Part shown: piece by piece, positions 63,739 to 64,000 of the stretch
Layout: the number at the start of each line of letters is the position of its first letter
How positions within the stretch are numbered: position 1 is the first letter of the stretch
Origin: Candidatus Zixiibacteriota bacterium
Lineage (GTDB): Bacteria > Desulfobacterota > Binatia > UBA9968
DNA length: 64,000 bases
Reading direction: 5' to 3'
Assembly: GCA_035574315.1 (NCBI GenBank)
Contig: DATLYW010000021.1
Location: 37,962 to 101,961, forward strand
Notes under the pieces: model-generated
Databases searched by the model: none
Seen by the model: only the letters and a program-made list of their open reading frames with translations
Told to the model about the DNA's origin: nothing
Translations under genes and position numbers: made by a program

Positions 63739-64000
63739 TGACCTGCCCCCCAAAAACTAGGCCATTTTGAAAGTGAGTCCTCCTGGGATATAGCAGAGCG
63801 AAAGGAGGACAGCGATGAGAGGCAAGCGGTTTAGTGAGGAGCAAATCATAGCGGTCCTCAAGGAGGGCGAGGCGGGGGCAAAGACCGCCGATCTCTGCCG
63901 GCGCCACGGGATCACGCAGCAGACCTTTTACCGTTGGAAGTCAAAATACGGAGGGTTGGAGGTGAGCGATGTCCGGCGGCTGCGGCAGCTGGAGGAAGAG
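63739..64000 (+). mobile_element. IS3-family insertion sequence, left end (cut by window end)
   Basis: A likely left terminal inverted repeat begins TGACCTGCCCCCC at 63739, resembling IS3-family (IS407-group) ends that start TGACCTGCCCC. It is 76 bases before an orfA start with an AAAGGAGGAC ribosome-binding site. The right end lies outside the window, so the inverted repeat and target duplication cannot be confirmed. Confidence 0.7.
63815..64000 (+). CDS. IS3-family transposase OrfA (helix-turn-helix), 3' partial
   Basis: First 62 codons of OrfA. The sequence MRGKRFSEEQIIAVLKEGEA followed by GAKTADLCRRHGITQQTFYR and WKSKYGGLEVSDVRRLRQLE is the IS3 helix-turn-helix leader with the start of the leucine zipper. 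The DDE-bearing OrfB, normally reached by -1 frameshifting, would follow beyond the window. Confidence 0.9.
   Translation, partial: MRGKRFSEEQIIAVLKEGEAGAKTADLCRRHGITQQTFYRWKSKYGGLEVSDVRRLRQLEEE

Overview
The window is GC-rich, densely packed bacterial DNA in which every gene I accept lies on the plus strand. LptD, which builds the outer-membrane LPS layer, marks a Gram-negative diderm. The gene order (rlmB, four tRNAs, tuf, rpmG, tRNA-Trp, secE, nusG, rplKAJL, rpoBC, then str, S10, spc and alpha genes) resembles Deltaproteobacteria and related uncultured high-GC phyla such as Desulfobacterota, Methylomirabilota or Binatota. The sequence alone does not let me choose among these.

Bases 1-32450 are a core transcription and translation block. 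They hold the end of rlmB, tRNA-Thr(TGT), tRNA-Tyr(GTA), tRNA-Gly(TCC), tRNA-Thr(GGT), tuf, rpmG, tRNA-Trp(CCA), secE, nusG, the L11-L1-L10-L12 proteins, rpoB, rpoC, rpsL, rpsG, fusA, and then the S10, spc and alpha genes through rplQ. Departures from the usual layout are: no tuf between fusA and rpsJ, whose genes overlap by four bases; no rpmD between rpsE and rplO; an intrinsic terminator 15 bases before fusA; and an 80-base spacer holding a dispersed element between rpsC and rplP.

Bases 32501-44835 are housekeeping genes: a ChrR-like cupin, a 3-hydroxyisobutyrate-dehydrogenase-family oxidoreductase, argS, a SPOR-domain membrane protein, trpDCFBA, folC and lptD. Short intergenic elements of a GTTTCCG...CGGGAAAC type and a 9-base-period GTTCAAGCC type sit between some of these genes.

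Bases 45071-63585 are a surface-polysaccharide locus. It begins with rmlABC, a methyltransferase and rmlD, which make dTDP-L-rhamnose. Next comes an unusual nucleotide-sugar module: an SDR epimerase, a fused heptose-1-phosphate guanylyltransferase/heptose-bisphosphate phosphatase (HddC-GmhB), a heptose-7-phosphate kinase (HddA), a GDP-fucose/colitose-synthase-like reductase, a stand-alone pair of thiamine-diphosphate E1 alpha and beta subunits, and a ColD-like PLP enzyme whose catalytic lysine is replaced by histidine. A cobalamin-type radical SAM protein, a Nudix hydrolase and a glycosyltransferase follow. The locus ends with a lower-GC pair: a polytopic membrane protein with a duplicated C-terminal motif, probably a GT-C glycosyltransferase, and a GtrB-like polyprenyl-phosphate glycosyltransferase. 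My main hypothesis is that the module makes a 3-deoxy and possibly carbon-branched GDP-sugar, likely a heptose, with the E1 pair adding a two-carbon acyl unit to a 4-keto-3-deoxy intermediate. The window ends inside an IS3-family insertion sequence.
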